A program made the position numbers and the translations under genes. Shown here one piece after another: positions 31,999 through 40,697 of a stretch of DNA of 64,000 nucleotides; the stretch's first letter is position 1, and each line of letters opens with the position of its first letter. The stretch comes from Pseudoflavonifractor sp. MSJ-30 (lineage in GTDB: Bacteria > Bacillota > Clostridia > Oscillospirales > Oscillospiraceae). The notes under the pieces are model-generated. The model did not search any database and was not told the DNA's origin. It saw nothing but the letters and a program-made list of their open reading frames with translations. The stretch covers positions 62,001-126,000 of the forward strand of contig NZ_JAHLPU010000051.1 in assembly GCF_018918045.1 (NCBI RefSeq). Reading direction: 5' to 3'.

Positions 31999-32238
31999 TC
32001 ACGCTCTGGAAGGATCGTTTTCGCTCTGCCAGGACAGGAATTCCGGTCTGGGGTTCTTTGCCCGCTTTTTCAGCTGGTGCAGATGGATCTCGTACAGCTC
32101 CCATTCCCCTCCGGCGGCATCCGACCGCAGTCTTTCCGTCACGTCCCAGCAATCAGAGCAGAGGTCAATCTTTCCGTCCCCCACCGAGTAGAACATATCA
32201 AACAGCTTTTTCTTCACGCCGCAGCAGGCACAGACCAT
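31999..32238 (-). CDS. Small zinc-ribbon protein
   Basis: 79 residues. Two Cys-x2-Cys pairs, CACC at residues 3-6 and CSDC at 27-30, would bind one zinc. The remaining 48 residues are polar, with an amphipathic helix (LYEIHLHQLKKRAK) and no recognised motif. Cytoplasmic. It lies 13 bases downstream of the ArsC/Spx-like gene on the same strand and is followed by a terminator, so the two are probably co-transcribed. Function unknown. A redox or metal role would fit the neighbour but is conjecture. Confidence 0.7.
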   Translation of the reverse strand: MVCACCGVKKKLFDMFYSVGDGKIDLCSDCWDVTERLRSDAAGGEWELYEIHLHQLKKRAKNPRPEFLSWQSENDPSRA

Positions 32239-32251
32239 AGAAACGCTCCTT

Positions 32252-32611
32252 TCATTTTGTCACTTTCAGCCGTTCCGCCCAATCAGCCTCCTTGAAGCCG
32301 GTCAGAACAAAGTCCCTGCCGATCAGCAGCGGACGCTTAACCAACATGCCGTCTGTGGCCAGCAAACGCAGCATCTCCTCTTCGGTCATCCCGGGCAGCT
32401 TGTCCTTCAGTTCCAGAGACTTATAGAGCAGTCCGCTGGTATTGAAGAACTTCTTCAGGGGCAGGCCGTTGCGCTTATGCCACTGGTCCAGCTCCTCGTA
32501 AGTCGGGTTCTCGGTTTTGATGTCCCGCAGCTCGTAGGGAATCCCGTTTTCATCCAACCATTTCCGAGCCTTCTGGCAGGTGGAACACTTAGGATAGCAG
32601 ACAAAAAGCAT
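32252..32611 (-). CDS. ArsC/Spx-family thioredoxin-fold protein
   Basis: 119 residues from the ATG at 32609-32611. Thioredoxin-like fold with an N-terminal CSTC motif (FVCYPKCSTCQKARKWLDENG), YELRDIKTENPTYEEL, a Spx/ArsC-like FFNTSGLLYKSLELKDKLP, and the cis-Pro region MLVKRPLLIGRDFVLTGF. Family members are arsenate reductases or RNA-polymerase-binding regulators (Spx, MgsR). The absence of arsenic genes nearby and the C-x2-C spacing favour a general 'arsenate reductase family' thiol protein. Which activity it has cannot be settled from sequence. Confidence 0.88.
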   Translation of the reverse strand: MLFVCYPKCSTCQKARKWLDENGIPYELRDIKTENPTYEELDQWHKRNGLPLKKFFNTSGLLYKSLELKDKLPGMTEEEMLRLLATDGMLVKRPLLIGRDFVLTGFKEADWAERLKVTK

Positions 32612-32753
32612 GGCTTTCACACTCCCGTGGTTTTTTGTTTTATTGTACCACAGAATGGATGCCATGGCAATGATCGATGCGTGCTGTATTTCTCTTATTT
32701 TGCAACGGAATTACGCCATGTACTGCTTGCGCACAGCGGAGCCCATGAAAAAA

Positions 32754-33272
32754 TCAGGGTGCGTCCCAATAGAAGGACAGCATCTCCAGTATCCGTGCCT
32801 CCCGCTCCAGCATCCGCTGATCCTTGGGGCCGTGATTCTTTTCCCGATTGGTGCGGATGGCGGTATCCGGGTCTACATATTCCAGCGTAAAGCGTTCTTC
32901 CGCCTCGTAATCGTCCAGCTTTTGGGGCTCCGTCTCAGGCAATACCTCGCAGAGATAATAGTAGTTGTCCTGTATAAAAAACTCCACATCTTCCTGGTCA
33001 GACTTCTGTACCCGGTGAACCAGGCCGTATTCCCGGATGGAGTCCGGAATAACCCGCAGCCCGGATTCCTCCGCTACCTCCCGGCACAGCGCCGCCACCG
33101 GAGTCTCTCCGGGTTCAATACCGCCGCCGGGGAACTTGTAATAGTCGTATTTCAGGCTGTGGACCATGGCGACCTTCCCACCCCGCAGAATAATACCCCG
33201 GGCGGAGGGCCGCACAAAAGCACGGCCATTAGGGTCATAATCCCTGGTATCCATTTCAAACAAAAGTCGCAT
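32754..33272 (-). CDS. NUDIX hydrolase
   Basis: 172 residues. The NUDIX box GGGIEPGETPVAALCREVAEESGL spans about residues 48-71 with all key residues (G, E, R-E-x-x-E-E). Preceded by SARGIILRGGKVAMVHS and followed by an acidic stretch. It hydrolyses a nucleoside diphosphate linked to another group; the substrate is not predictable. ATG has GGAGG closely upstream. Leftward, downstream of ppdK with a hairpin in between, so probably a separate unit. Confidence 0.9.
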   Translation of the reverse strand: MRLLFEMDTRDYDPNGRAFVRPSARGIILRGGKVAMVHSLKYDYYKFPGGGIEPGETPVAALCREVAEESGLRVIPDSIREYGLVHRVQKSDQEDVEFFIQDNYYYLCEVLPETEPQKLDDYEAEERFTLEYVDPDTAIRTNREKNHGPKDQRMLEREARILEMLSFYWDAP

Positions 33273-33294
33273 ACATTCCTCCAGACGCGCAAAT

Positions 33295-33321
33295 CGGGCG
33301 GTCCGAAAAGGGGACCGCCCG
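33295..33321 (-). terminator. Terminator after ppdK
   Basis: Perfect 10-bp stem CGGGCGGTCC / GGACCGCCCG with a 7-base loop; only ATTT follows on the minus strand, so termination may be partial. Confidence 0.65.
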
Positions 33322-33335
33322 AAGAAAATCAGGGT

Positions 33336-36197
33336 TTACTTATTCCGGTTCTCCAGATAGGCCTTCTTGGCGGCAGCCAGACCAGCCTTGGCGCCGGCGA
33401 GACCGGCCTTGGCGGCATCGGCTACGTCAGCAGCTACAACCGCGGCGGCTTCCTTGGCGTTCTCGGCGAATTCCTTGGCAGCCTCCTTGGCGGCTTCCTT
33501 TGCCTTTTCCCGCTCGGCAGCCTTGCTCTCCTCGGCCGCCTTGTCAGCAGCGGCCTGAGCGGCCTCCTGCTTGATGGCAGCCTGGGCGGCGGCCAGACGG
33601 GCGATGGGCACACGGAAGGGGCTGCAGGACACATAGTCCAGACCCAGAGTATTGCAGAACTCCACGGAAGCGGGGTCGCCGCCGTGCTCGCCGCAGATGC
33701 CGCAGTGCAGGCTCGGACGGGTCTTCTTGCCCAGGTCCATGGCAATCTTCATCAGTTTGCCGACACCGTTCTGGTCCAGCTTGGCAAAGGGGTCGTTTTC
33801 GTAGATCTTGGCCTCGTAGTAGGCGTTCAGGAACTTGCCCGCGTCGTCACGGGAGAAGCCAAAGGTCATCTGGGTCAGATCGTTGGTGCCGAAGCAGAAG
33901 AACTCGGCTTCCTTGGCGATCTCGTCGGCAGTCAGGGCCGCACGGGGAATCTCGATCATGGTGCCGACCTCATAGCTCAGCTCCATCCCGGCAACCGCAA
34001 TCTCCGCGTCAGCGGTCTCCACAACGACCTTCTTCACATAGGCCAGCTCCTTGGTTTCACCGACCAGAGGGATCATGATCTCAGGCTTGATATCCCAGTC
34101 AGGATGAGCCTTCTTGACATTGATGGCGGCCCGGATGATGGCCTTGGTCTGCATCCTGGCGATCTCGGGGTAGGTGACGGTCAGACGGCAGCCACGGTGA
34201 CCCATCATGGGGTTGAACTCGTGCAGAGAAGCAATGATTGCCTTAATCTGCTCCACACTCTTGCCCTGCGCGGCAGCCAGCTGCTCAATCTCGGGCTGGG
34301 TAGTGGGAACGAACTCGTGCAGAGGGGGATCCAGGAAACGGATGCACACAGGGCTTCCCTCCAGGGCCTCATACAGCTTCTCGAAGTCGCCCTGCTGATA
34401 GGGCAGAATCTTTTCCAGCGCGGTCTCCCGCTCTGCAACGGTATCGGAGCAGATCATCTCCCGGAAGGCGGCAATACGCTCGGGGTCAAAGAACATATGC
34501 TCGGTACGGCACAGGCCAATGCCTTCCGCGCCCAGCTCCCGGGCCTTTCTGGCATCGGCGGGGGTATCGGCATTGGTGCGGACCTTCATGGTGCGGTACT
34601 TGTCGGCCAGAGCCATGATGCGGCCGAACTCGCCGGCGATCTCGGCATCAACCGTGGGGATAACGCCCTCATAGATATTGCCGGTGGAGCCGTCGATGGA
34701 GATAAAGTCACCCTCATGGTAGATCTTGCCACCCAGAGTGAACTGCTTGCGCTCCTCATCCATGTTGATGTCGCCGCAGCCGGAGACACAGCAGGAACCC
34801 ATACCACGGGCAACAACGGCAGCGTGAGAGGTCATGCCGCCACGGACGGTCAGGATGCCCTGGGCGACCTTCATGCCGGTAATATCCTCAGGAGAGGTTT
34901 CCAGACGGACCAGAACCACCTTTTCGCCTCTGGTGGCCCACTCCTCGGCATCCTCCGCGGAGAACACCACCTTGCCGCAAGCGGCTCCGGGAGAAGCGCC
35001 CAGACCGCGGCCAATGGGGGTAGCGGCCTTCAGGGCGTTGGTATCAAACTGGGGATGGAGCAGGGTATCCAGGTTCCGGGGCTCGATCATAGCCACGGCC
35101 TTCTTCTCATCGATCATGCCCTCGTCCAGCAGGTCGCAGGCGATTTTCAGAGCGGCCTTGGCGGTACGCTTGCCGTTACGGGTCTGGAGCATATAGAGCT
35201 TGCCGTTTTCCACGGTGAACTCCATGTCCTGCATATCCCGGTAGTGGTCTTCCAGCAGGGCGCAGACCTTGGTGAACTGCTCAAAAGCGGCGGGGAACTT
35301 GTCCGCCATCTGGGCAATGGGCATGGGGGTACGGACGCCGGCCACCACATCTTCGCCCTGGGCATTGGTCAGGAACTCGCCCATGAGCTTCTTCTCACCG
35401 GTGGCGGGGTCACGGGTAAAGGCAACGCCGGTACCGGAATTCTCGTTCAGGTTGCCAAAGACCATGGGCATGACGTTGACAGCAGTACCCCAGGAGTAGG
35501 GAATGTCGTTGTCACGGCGGTAAACATTGGCGCGGGGGTTATCCCAGGAGCGGAACACGGCACGGATGGCCTCGTACAGCTGGACCTTGGGGTCGGAGGG
35601 GAAGTCCACACCCAGCTTGGCCTTATACTCGGCCTTGAACTGGCCGGCCAGTTCCTTCAGGTCCTCAGCGGTCAGCTCCACGTCATAGGTAACGCCCTTC
35701 TTCTGCTTCATCTCATCAATGAGCTGCTCAAAGTACTTCTTGCCGACTTCCATAACGACGTCGGAGAACATCTGGATGAAACGGCGGTAGGAGTCATAGA
35801 CAAACCGGGCGAAGGCGGGATCGGGATTGCCCTTGATCATGGCATCGACAACATCATCGTTCAGGCCCAGATTCAGAATGGTATCCATCATGCCGGGCAT
35901 GGAGGCACGGGCGCCGGAACGGACGGAGACCAACAGAGGATTGGTGAGATCGCCGAACTTCTTGCCGTTGATCTGCTCCATCTTATCCACGTACTCCATG
36001 ATCTGGGCCATGATCTCATCATTGATTTTCTGGCCGTCCTCGTAGTACTTGGTGCAGGCCTCCGTAGAAATAGTAAAGCCCTGGGGAACCGGCAGTCCGA
36101 TTCTGGTCATTTCCGCCAGATTCGCACCCTTGCCACCCAGAAGCTCTCGCATGGAACCGTCACCCTCGGTGAACAAATAAACATACTTATGAGACAT
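33336..36197 (-). CDS. ppdK: Pyruvate, phosphate dikinase with an Ala/Lys-rich C-terminal tail
   Basis: 953 residues; interconverts pyruvate, ATP and phosphate with PEP, AMP and pyrophosphate, the usual glycolytic enzyme of anaerobes that can replace pyruvate kinase. N-terminal ATP-grasp domain (VYLFTEGDGSMRELLGGKGANLAEMTRIGLPVPQGF), phosphohistidine domain with the catalytic His in GGMTSHAAVVARGMG near residue 455, and the TIM-barrel PEP domain ending HCGICGEHGGDPASVEFC (catalytic Cys near 830). The family usually stops near 875-880. About 75 further residues of AAKEAAKEFAENAKEAAA type, predicted as coiled helix, are an unusual addition. Confidence 0.95.
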   Translation of the reverse strand: MSHKYVYLFTEGDGSMRELLGGKGANLAEMTRIGLPVPQGFTISTEACTKYYEDGQKINDEIMAQIMEYVDKMEQINGKKFGDLTNPLLVSVRSGARASMPGMMDTILNLGLNDDVVDAMIKGNPDPAFARFVYDSYRRFIQMFSDVVMEVGKKYFEQLIDEMKQKKGVTYDVELTAEDLKELAGQFKAEYKAKLGVDFPSDPKVQLYEAIRAVFRSWDNPRANVYRRDNDIPYSWGTAVNVMPMVFGNLNENSGTGVAFTRDPATGEKKLMGEFLTNAQGEDVVAGVRTPMPIAQMADKFPAAFEQFTKVCALLEDHYRDMQDMEFTVENGKLYMLQTRNGKRTAKAALKIACDLLDEGMIDEKKAVAMIEPRNLDTLLHPQFDTNALKAATPIGRGLGASPGAACGKVVFSAEDAEEWATRGEKVVLVRLETSPEDITGMKVAQGILTVRGGMTSHAAVVARGMGSCCVSGCGDINMDEERKQFTLGGKIYHEGDFISIDGSTGNIYEGVIPTVDAEIAGEFGRIMALADKYRTMKVRTNADTPADARKARELGAEGIGLCRTEHMFFDPERIAAFREMICSDTVAERETALEKILPYQQGDFEKLYEALEGSPVCIRFLDPPLHEFVPTTQPEIEQLAAAQGKSVEQIKAIIASLHEFNPMMGHRGCRLTVTYPEIARMQTKAIIRAAINVKKAHPDWDIKPEIMIPLVGETKELAYVKKVVVETADAEIAVAGMELSYEVGTMIEIPRAALTADEIAKEAEFFCFGTNDLTQMTFGFSRDDAGKFLNAYYEAKIYENDPFAKLDQNGVGKLMKIAMDLGKKTRPSLHCGICGEHGGDPASVEFCNTLGLDYVSCSPFRVPIARLAAAQAAIKQEAAQAAADKAAEESKAAEREKAKEAAKEAAKEFAENAKEAAAVVAADVADAAKAGLAGAKAGLAAAKKAYLENRNK

Positions 36198-36287
36198 ACA
36201 ATACCCCTTTCAAAATACACGGGCGGCATCGCAATTCGATACTTTTTGCCCGATATTTACACATTTGAATTCTCTAAGTGCCAAAAC

Positions 36288-36316
36288 AGTATATCACGGT
36301 ATGGCGGGATTTTCAA
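36288..36316 (-). promoter_or_regulatory. ppdK promoter
   Basis: On the minus strand TTGAAA (complement of 36311-36316), 17-base spacer, TATACT (complement of 36288-36293), about 90 bases before the start codon. Confidence 0.65.
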
Positions 36317-36405
36317 TAGAATTTCCAAATTCCCGGAAGATTTCACGGTTTGTACAAATTTGATAAATTATTTTGTCAATACCGCCGATTTTTTATACAT
36401 ATAAG

Positions 36406-36430
36406 AGCCCCTTCGGTCTCAGAAGGGGCT
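36406..36430. terminator. Terminator after the phosphatase-DUF2284 operon
   Basis: 9-bp stem AGCCCCTTC / GAAGGGGCT with a 7-base loop, followed by CTTATATG on the minus strand and TTTC on the plus strand. Confidence 0.65.
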
Positions 36431-36444
36431 TTCAAAGCCGATAT

Positions 36445-36990
36445 TCATTCCGCGTCCCGGAACAGAAGCAGGGAGACCCACGTAACGATATTCTGCCCGT
36501 ACTGAAATTCCAGCCCGTTTTCCTCCAGCGTGGGGATGATGTTGATGCCCTGGCTCTCCACGCAGGGGTGCATTTTTTCAGGATGGCGGCAGGGCTTCCC
36601 ATCCAGAATGGCACAGCGGCCGCAAATAGCGCAGGCCTCGGTGGACAGGATATAGGGTTCAAGGCCGTGGGTGCGGAGAATATCCCCGACCTGATCCGTC
36701 AATTCCTCATGGCCGCGCCGTGTGGCCAGCGTGGCCTGCATATCAGCAATGTCCGCCACCTCCGTCAGGCTGGAAATCAGCAGCGCCTTATTGTAGCGCA
36801 GGCACTTTTCCCTGCATTCCGCCACGGTCCCCACGCCGGGGGGACAGGCCCAGCTTTTGCCGTACATGGTACACTCCGTCTGACAGATGTGCCGCACCCG
36901 GTCCGAGAATTCCAGTTTTTTCGGGTCGATCCAGGCATAGACGTACAGCGGCAGCTCCGCCAATGCCTGCTCTATGGCCTCATAATTCAT
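36445..36990 (-). CDS. DUF2284 predicted metal-binding protein
   Basis: 181 residues with a rich set of cysteines: ICQTECTMYGKSWACPPGVGTVAECREKC (residues about 35-63) and ACAICGRCAILDGKPCRHPEKMHPC (118-142). The second region resembles a ferredoxin-like cluster-binding loop. The family is annotated as metal-binding; a corrinoid- or iron-sulfur-associated role has been suggested but not shown. Its start overlaps the stop of the phosphatase gene (ATGA), so the two are translationally coupled. Confidence 0.85.
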   Translation of the reverse strand: MNYEAIEQALAELPLYVYAWIDPKKLEFSDRVRHICQTECTMYGKSWACPPGVGTVAECREKCLRYNKALLISSLTEVADIADMQATLATRRGHEELTDQVGDILRTHGLEPYILSTEACAICGRCAILDGKPCRHPEKMHPCVESQGINIIPTLEENGLEFQYGQNIVTWVSLLLFRDAE

Positions 36991-37418
36991 GTAAAATCCT
37001 CCAGTATGTTCCGACAGCCCTCCGTAAGGTCCGTATATGTCTTCTCAAAGTCCCCGGTGTACCAGGGGTCCGCCACATCGTGAGAAAGCAGGGGCCGGAT
37101 CTTCTCCGGATCCCGGGGCAGGAGTCTTTCCAGATAATCCCAGTTGCTGCGGTCCATGTAATAAATGTGGTCAAAGTGCCGGTAATCCTCCATGGTCACC
37201 TGCCGTGCCCGATGTTCCCCCACCGGAACGTCCCGTTTCCGCAGTTCCCGCCGGGCAGGCCCATAGATGGGATTGCCAATCTCCTCCCGACTCACCGCCG
37301 CCGAGTCGATCTCAAAGTTCCCGGACAGCCCCGCTTTGTTGACCATATCTTGCAGAATGTACTGCCCCATAACACTGCGGCAGATGTTGCCGTGGCAGAT
37401 GAATAAGATTTTTGTCAT
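36987..37418 (-). CDS. Low-molecular-weight protein-tyrosine phosphatase
   Basis: 143 residues. P-loop C-x5-R as ICHGNICRS (Cys8, Arg14) and the general-acid DPWY near residue 115. It dephosphorylates phosphotyrosine in the cytoplasm; relatives act on capsule tyrosine kinases or arsenate. The first nine to ten codons overlap the left attachment site of the mobile element, which has replaced the native 5' end. A remnant of the original start lies at 46588-46719. Its present ribosome binding site (AAGGG, 10-14 bases upstream) comes from the element side. Confidence 0.93.
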   Translation of the reverse strand: MTKILFICHGNICRSVMGQYILQDMVNKAGLSGNFEIDSAAVSREEIGNPIYGPARRELRKRDVPVGEHRARQVTMEDYRHFDHIYYMDRSNWDYLERLLPRDPEKIRPLLSHDVADPWYTGDFEKTYTDLTEGCRNILEDFT

Positions 37419-37420
37419 TG
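37390..37420. repeat. Left attachment site of the mobilizable element
   Basis: CCGTGGCAGATGAATAAGAT then TTTTGTCATTG; differs from the right copy at three positions. On the minus strand it encodes the start of the phosphatase (MTKILFICHG), so integration keeps the gene intact. Confidence 0.85.
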
Positions 37421-37545
37421 CTTATATATCCCTTCAAAAGCCTCCAAGCCTTGATATTTCAAGGTTTTTGGCGCTTCTTTCATTTTTGCTGTCATGCCGG
37501 AAACCTACGCATATTCCCGTAACTCTACGCAGATTTTCGGGCAAA

Positions 37546-37563
37546 TGGTGTAGTAATTGGTGT
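37546..37563. repeat. Left integrase arm-type repeats
   Basis: Two GGTGTA units 12 bases apart, the first within GCAAATGGTGTA. The same GCAAATGGTGTA-plus-GGTGTA pair occurs inside the right end at 46601-46623. They fit binding sites for the N-terminal domain of the integrase. Confidence 0.6.
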
Positions 37564-37579
37564 AATGGCTGCGATTGCT

Positions 37580-38779
37580 TCAACCTGATTTTCTCTGCGG
37601 CTCCGGTGCGGCAAACCCTCTAAAATCAATGATCTTTGCCATCTGCTCGGCGGCGCGGTCATAGCTCGCATGGGTGTAAACATTCAGTGTGACGCCCACA
37701 TCGGAATGTCCCATGACATACTGCAAGGTCTTGATGTCCATGCCAGCGTTCGCCATGTTTGTACAGAACGTGTGCCGGAATACATGGGGCGTGATGTGCG
37801 GCAGAGGCTTGTCCGGGTGCAGCTTTTGATATTTCTTCATCGCCCAGCGCATTTCATTCTCGATGTGCAGGGCAACCTTCGGACTGTCGTTCTTGTCCAG
37901 CAGAAGAAAACCGCTGTACCCGTCGATGATCGTCTCCGTTTTCACGCGCTTGCGGCGGGAGAGGATATTTTGCAGGCTTCGGTAAACCTCGTCTGTCATG
38001 GGAATGTAGCGGCAGCCGCACTCGGTTTTGGTTTTCTCCACATAATACTTGCCGCCGCGCTCCCGGACGAGCTGGTGATCTACCCGGATTTTCCGCCCGG
38101 TAAAGTCCAGATCAGCCTTTGTCAGCCCGCAGAACTCGCTGACGCGCATCCCGGTTCCCAGCAGCACCACAAACTCGTCGTAATACTTGCAGTAGGTCTT
38201 GTCCTCCCGGATGAAATCCATCCAAAGCGTCTGCTGTTCCTCTGTCATGGCAATGCGCTTCTGTGAATCATTGGAAACTACATCGACCAGCTTGAAGTCA
38301 AAGGGATTCCGACGGATCACATCCTCATTGTACGCCATCTGGAAAGCCGGTTTGACAACGCCCCGAACGCTGGTGAGGGTGCTGTATCCCTTTCCGTCCT
38401 CGTGTAGCTTCATGATCCATTTCTGCGCGTCCGAAACCTTGATGTCTCGGATGGAACGGTAGCCAAAATCTTCTTTCTTCACCAGATTCAGCACGAAGTT
38501 ATAGCCAACCTTGGTATTGTAGCGCACGCCCTGTTTGATGCTGATGTAGCGTTCCAGCAGTTGAATGACGTTGATTTTGCCAGCCGCATAATCAATGCCA
38601 TCGTCGAGCTGCTTCTGGATTTCCTTTTCTTTTTCCCGCAGTTCTTTCAGATCGGAGGAATACACTGTCTGCCGTTTGCCGCGAATGTCTGTGTACCGAT
38701 ATTGATAAATCAGGTCTTTTCTCTGGCTCTCTCCTGTCCGCAGGATGCGTCCCTTGTTGTCTTTTCTCTTTTCGGACAT
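37580..38779 (-). CDS. int: Tyrosine recombinase (Tn916-type integrase)
   Basis: 399 residues from the ATG at 38777-38779 (AAGGAG eight bases upstream). The N-terminal arm-binding domain (KDNKGRILRTGESQRKDLIYQYRYTDIRGKRQTVYS) is the three-stranded sheet of Tn916 Int. Core catalytic residues: Arg in GTGMRVSEFCGL, Lys in the beta hairpin (YVEKTKTECG), His-x2-Arg in TPHVFRHTFCTN, His in MGHSD and Tyr in LNVYTH. It cuts and joins at the phosphatase attachment site. Located at the left end, reading towards the junction. Confidence 0.95.
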   Translation of the reverse strand: MSEKRKDNKGRILRTGESQRKDLIYQYRYTDIRGKRQTVYSSDLKELREKEKEIQKQLDDGIDYAAGKINVIQLLERYISIKQGVRYNTKVGYNFVLNLVKKEDFGYRSIRDIKVSDAQKWIMKLHEDGKGYSTLTSVRGVVKPAFQMAYNEDVIRRNPFDFKLVDVVSNDSQKRIAMTEEQQTLWMDFIREDKTYCKYYDEFVVLLGTGMRVSEFCGLTKADLDFTGRKIRVDHQLVRERGGKYYVEKTKTECGCRYIPMTDEVYRSLQNILSRRKRVKTETIIDGYSGFLLLDKNDSPKVALHIENEMRWAMKKYQKLHPDKPLPHITPHVFRHTFCTNMANAGMDIKTLQYVMGHSDVGVTLNVYTHASYDRAAEQMAKIIDFRGFAAPEPQRKSG

Positions 38780-38805
38780 TGTCAAACTCCTTTCCGTGAT
38801 GGAAA

Positions 38806-38846
38806 GAGCCTTGATATGACACACTTATTGTATCATATCAAGGCTC
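38806..38846. repeat. 14-bp inverted repeat between xis and int
   Basis: Arms GAGCCTTGATATGA and TCATATCAAGGCTC with a 13-base loop. Its AGCCTTGATAT part also appears at 37447-37457 near the left end, where it forms CCTTGA-TATT-TCAAGG followed by T5. It may control int expression or be bound by Int/Xis. Confidence 0.55.
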
Positions 38847-38864
38847 CGATTTACACCACAAATT

Positions 38865-39059
38865 TCAAATAGAATACGCCTGCTCGATGAACTGATCGAA
38901 CAGGCGGCGTTTAATCAGGCGCTTGTTGCCCACCCAGAGGACGAATTTGCACCGGTCCTCGTTGGTGATCTCGCGCAGTTTGTTAATACCAATGCCGGAG
39001 TAAGCCGCGGCTTCCTCCAAGCTCAGATTGCTCTTTTCCCAAATCGGGATTTCCTTCAT
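38865..39059 (-). CDS. xis: Excisionase (Tn916 Xis-like)
   Basis: 64 residues from the ATG at 39057-39059, with GGAGGG ten bases upstream. It resembles Tn916 Xis along its length: IPIWEKSNLSLEEAAAYSGIGINKLREI, then VLWVGNKRLIKRRLFDQFIEQ. A winged-helix DNA-bending protein that directs Int to excise. Longer upstream frames lack ribosome binding sites. Confidence 0.9.
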   Translation of the reverse strand: MKEIPIWEKSNLSLEEAAAYSGIGINKLREITNEDRCKFVLWVGNKRLIKRRLFDQFIEQAYSI

Positions 39060-39299
39060 AGGCAGTTTACCCTCCATGCAAAAATAGCCAGACAGGGTGA
39101 GGCGGCAACGAAGTCCGGCAACGGACTTCCAAAAACCTCGAAACATACCCGGTCTGACGGTTGATTTACGATTATCCTTTTCTTCTATTTTTCTGTTGTT
39201 TTGGTTGTCAAAGGCAGAAAAAGCCTGACAGAGCAGGGATTGCCTCGGCAACCAGCCTGACAACGGAGTAACAACAGGATTTGCAACCAGCCGCACTTT

Positions 39300-40697
39300 T
39301 CAGAACGGCAGCTCCATCTGCTCTGTGATCTCCACAAAGCCGTCCGGGATTTCTGTATTTTGGTTGCCGCTGCCCGTTGCAGTCTTTTCTCGCTCCCAGC
39401 CTTTTTGCCTGCCGTACCCGGCAAAGCTGCGAGGATTGGAGAAATACGTCCAGCCGGTCACACACTGGTTCATAATCTCGTTGATCTCGCGGATCTCCCA
39501 TTGCTTCGGCTCATCAAAAGCATGGTTCAGCGCCTCCTTGTAAAGCTGCTTGGAACAGACGGTATCGCCCGTGTAGCTGTCCAGAAACGCCTGAATCATG
39601 CCCGCTTTCGTGTCCTCCGGCATGAAGTCCTTCTGATGTTCCTTGAGATAACGTACCATTTCCGGGCTGAACGTCAGCTTCCAGCCGCCTGCCCGGTAGA
39701 TGGTCATTGCCTCCGCCCACACCTGCTGCAAGTAGGATCTGGATGCGGCTTCATCCTCCAAAATGTGAACCTCTGCCTGTTCCGGGCAGACCTGCACGGG
39801 CAGGAAACGCCGGTTGCCGGAGCGGTCGAGGGGCAGGAAGTCCATTGCGTTTGACGTGCCACCGAATACGCATTGCCGCAATCGGTCTGCCGGATGGGTT
39901 TCATATGGGATTTTGTAGACCTCCTTCTGACGGCTCAGAAACGACTTGATTTCCTCAATGCTCTTGGCATTGGCGGTAGCAATCATCTCGGACATTTCAA
40001 TGATCCAGTGCCCTTGCAGCTTGCGGTACACATTTTCATCGTCCAGCTTCCGCAGATCGTCGGAGAACCACTCGTCCTTTCCTGCCAGCAGACGGAAGAA
40101 TGTGGACTTTCCCGCACCCTGACCGCCCACCAGACAGAGCATGACTTCAAATTTGCAGCCGGGATGAAATGCCCGATGAATCGCGCCCAGCAGGAACAGT
40201 CGTAATGCTTGAAAGGTGTATTCGTCTGCTTCCGCACCGAGAAAATGGTGCAAACAATAGCGGATGCGCTCCGTGCCATCCCATGTAAGGCTGTTCAGAA
40301 AGTCCCTGACAGGGTGATAGCTGTTCTGATGGGCGGCAAGATCGGCGGCATCTATGATTTTCTTCTCACTTGTCAGGTCGTAATTCTCTTCCAGATACAG
40401 CCGGATGTACTTCATATCCGTGTCGGTCATGGAGGCGCTGGGGCTTCGGTCGTAGCCGATGGGCTTGACAACGTCGGTGCGGTCGGTCAGCAGATTGTAG
40501 GCAATCGCGCCGGAGAGCAGCGGATCGTGCTGAAACACCGTCAGGCAATTCTTGATACTGTTGCGGACACCGCCTTTTTCCGTGGTGTCTAACATGGCTT
40601 TGACTTCTTCAACGCTCATCGGCTGTGCCATGCTGCCTGCCTGCATTTTGAGCTGCTGCTTCATCTGCGGCGGCAAGCTCTGCCATTCGCTGCTCAA
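39300..40697 (-). CDS. VapE-family replication/helicase-like protein
   Basis: 465 residues from a TTG at 40695-40697 with AGTGAGG closely upstream; ATG codons in MSVEEVKAML are possible alternatives. The P-loop GGQGAGKST is near residue 190, followed by LDDENVYRKLQGHWIIEMSEMIA (Walker B-like) and the sensor TSNAMDFLPLDRSGNRRFLPV. VapE proteins pair with a CHC2 primase in mobilizable elements and phage satellites to drive autonomous replication after excision. The start overlaps the primase gene by 89 bases. Confidence 0.88.
   Translation of the reverse strand: MSSEWQSLPPQMKQQLKMQAGSMAQPMSVEEVKAMLDTTEKGGVRNSIKNCLTVFQHDPLLSGAIAYNLLTDRTDVVKPIGYDRSPSASMTDTDMKYIRLYLEENYDLTSEKKIIDAADLAAHQNSYHPVRDFLNSLTWDGTERIRYCLHHFLGAEADEYTFQALRLFLLGAIHRAFHPGCKFEVMLCLVGGQGAGKSTFFRLLAGKDEWFSDDLRKLDDENVYRKLQGHWIIEMSEMIATANAKSIEEIKSFLSRQKEVYKIPYETHPADRLRQCVFGGTSNAMDFLPLDRSGNRRFLPVQVCPEQAEVHILEDEAASRSYLQQVWAEAMTIYRAGGWKLTFSPEMVRYLKEHQKDFMPEDTKAGMIQAFLDSYTGDTVCSKQLYKEALNHAFDEPKQWEIREINEIMNQCVTGWTYFSNPRSFAGYGRQKGWEREKTATGSGNQNTEIPDGFVEITEQMELPF

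Noticed and set aside
32610..36404. 1,264-codon open frame antisense to ppdK
   Set aside because: It exactly shadows the ppdK gene on the opposite strand. Its composition (Gly/Leu/His/Asp-rich, no domains) is what the complement of GC-rich codons gives, and it has no ribosome binding site.
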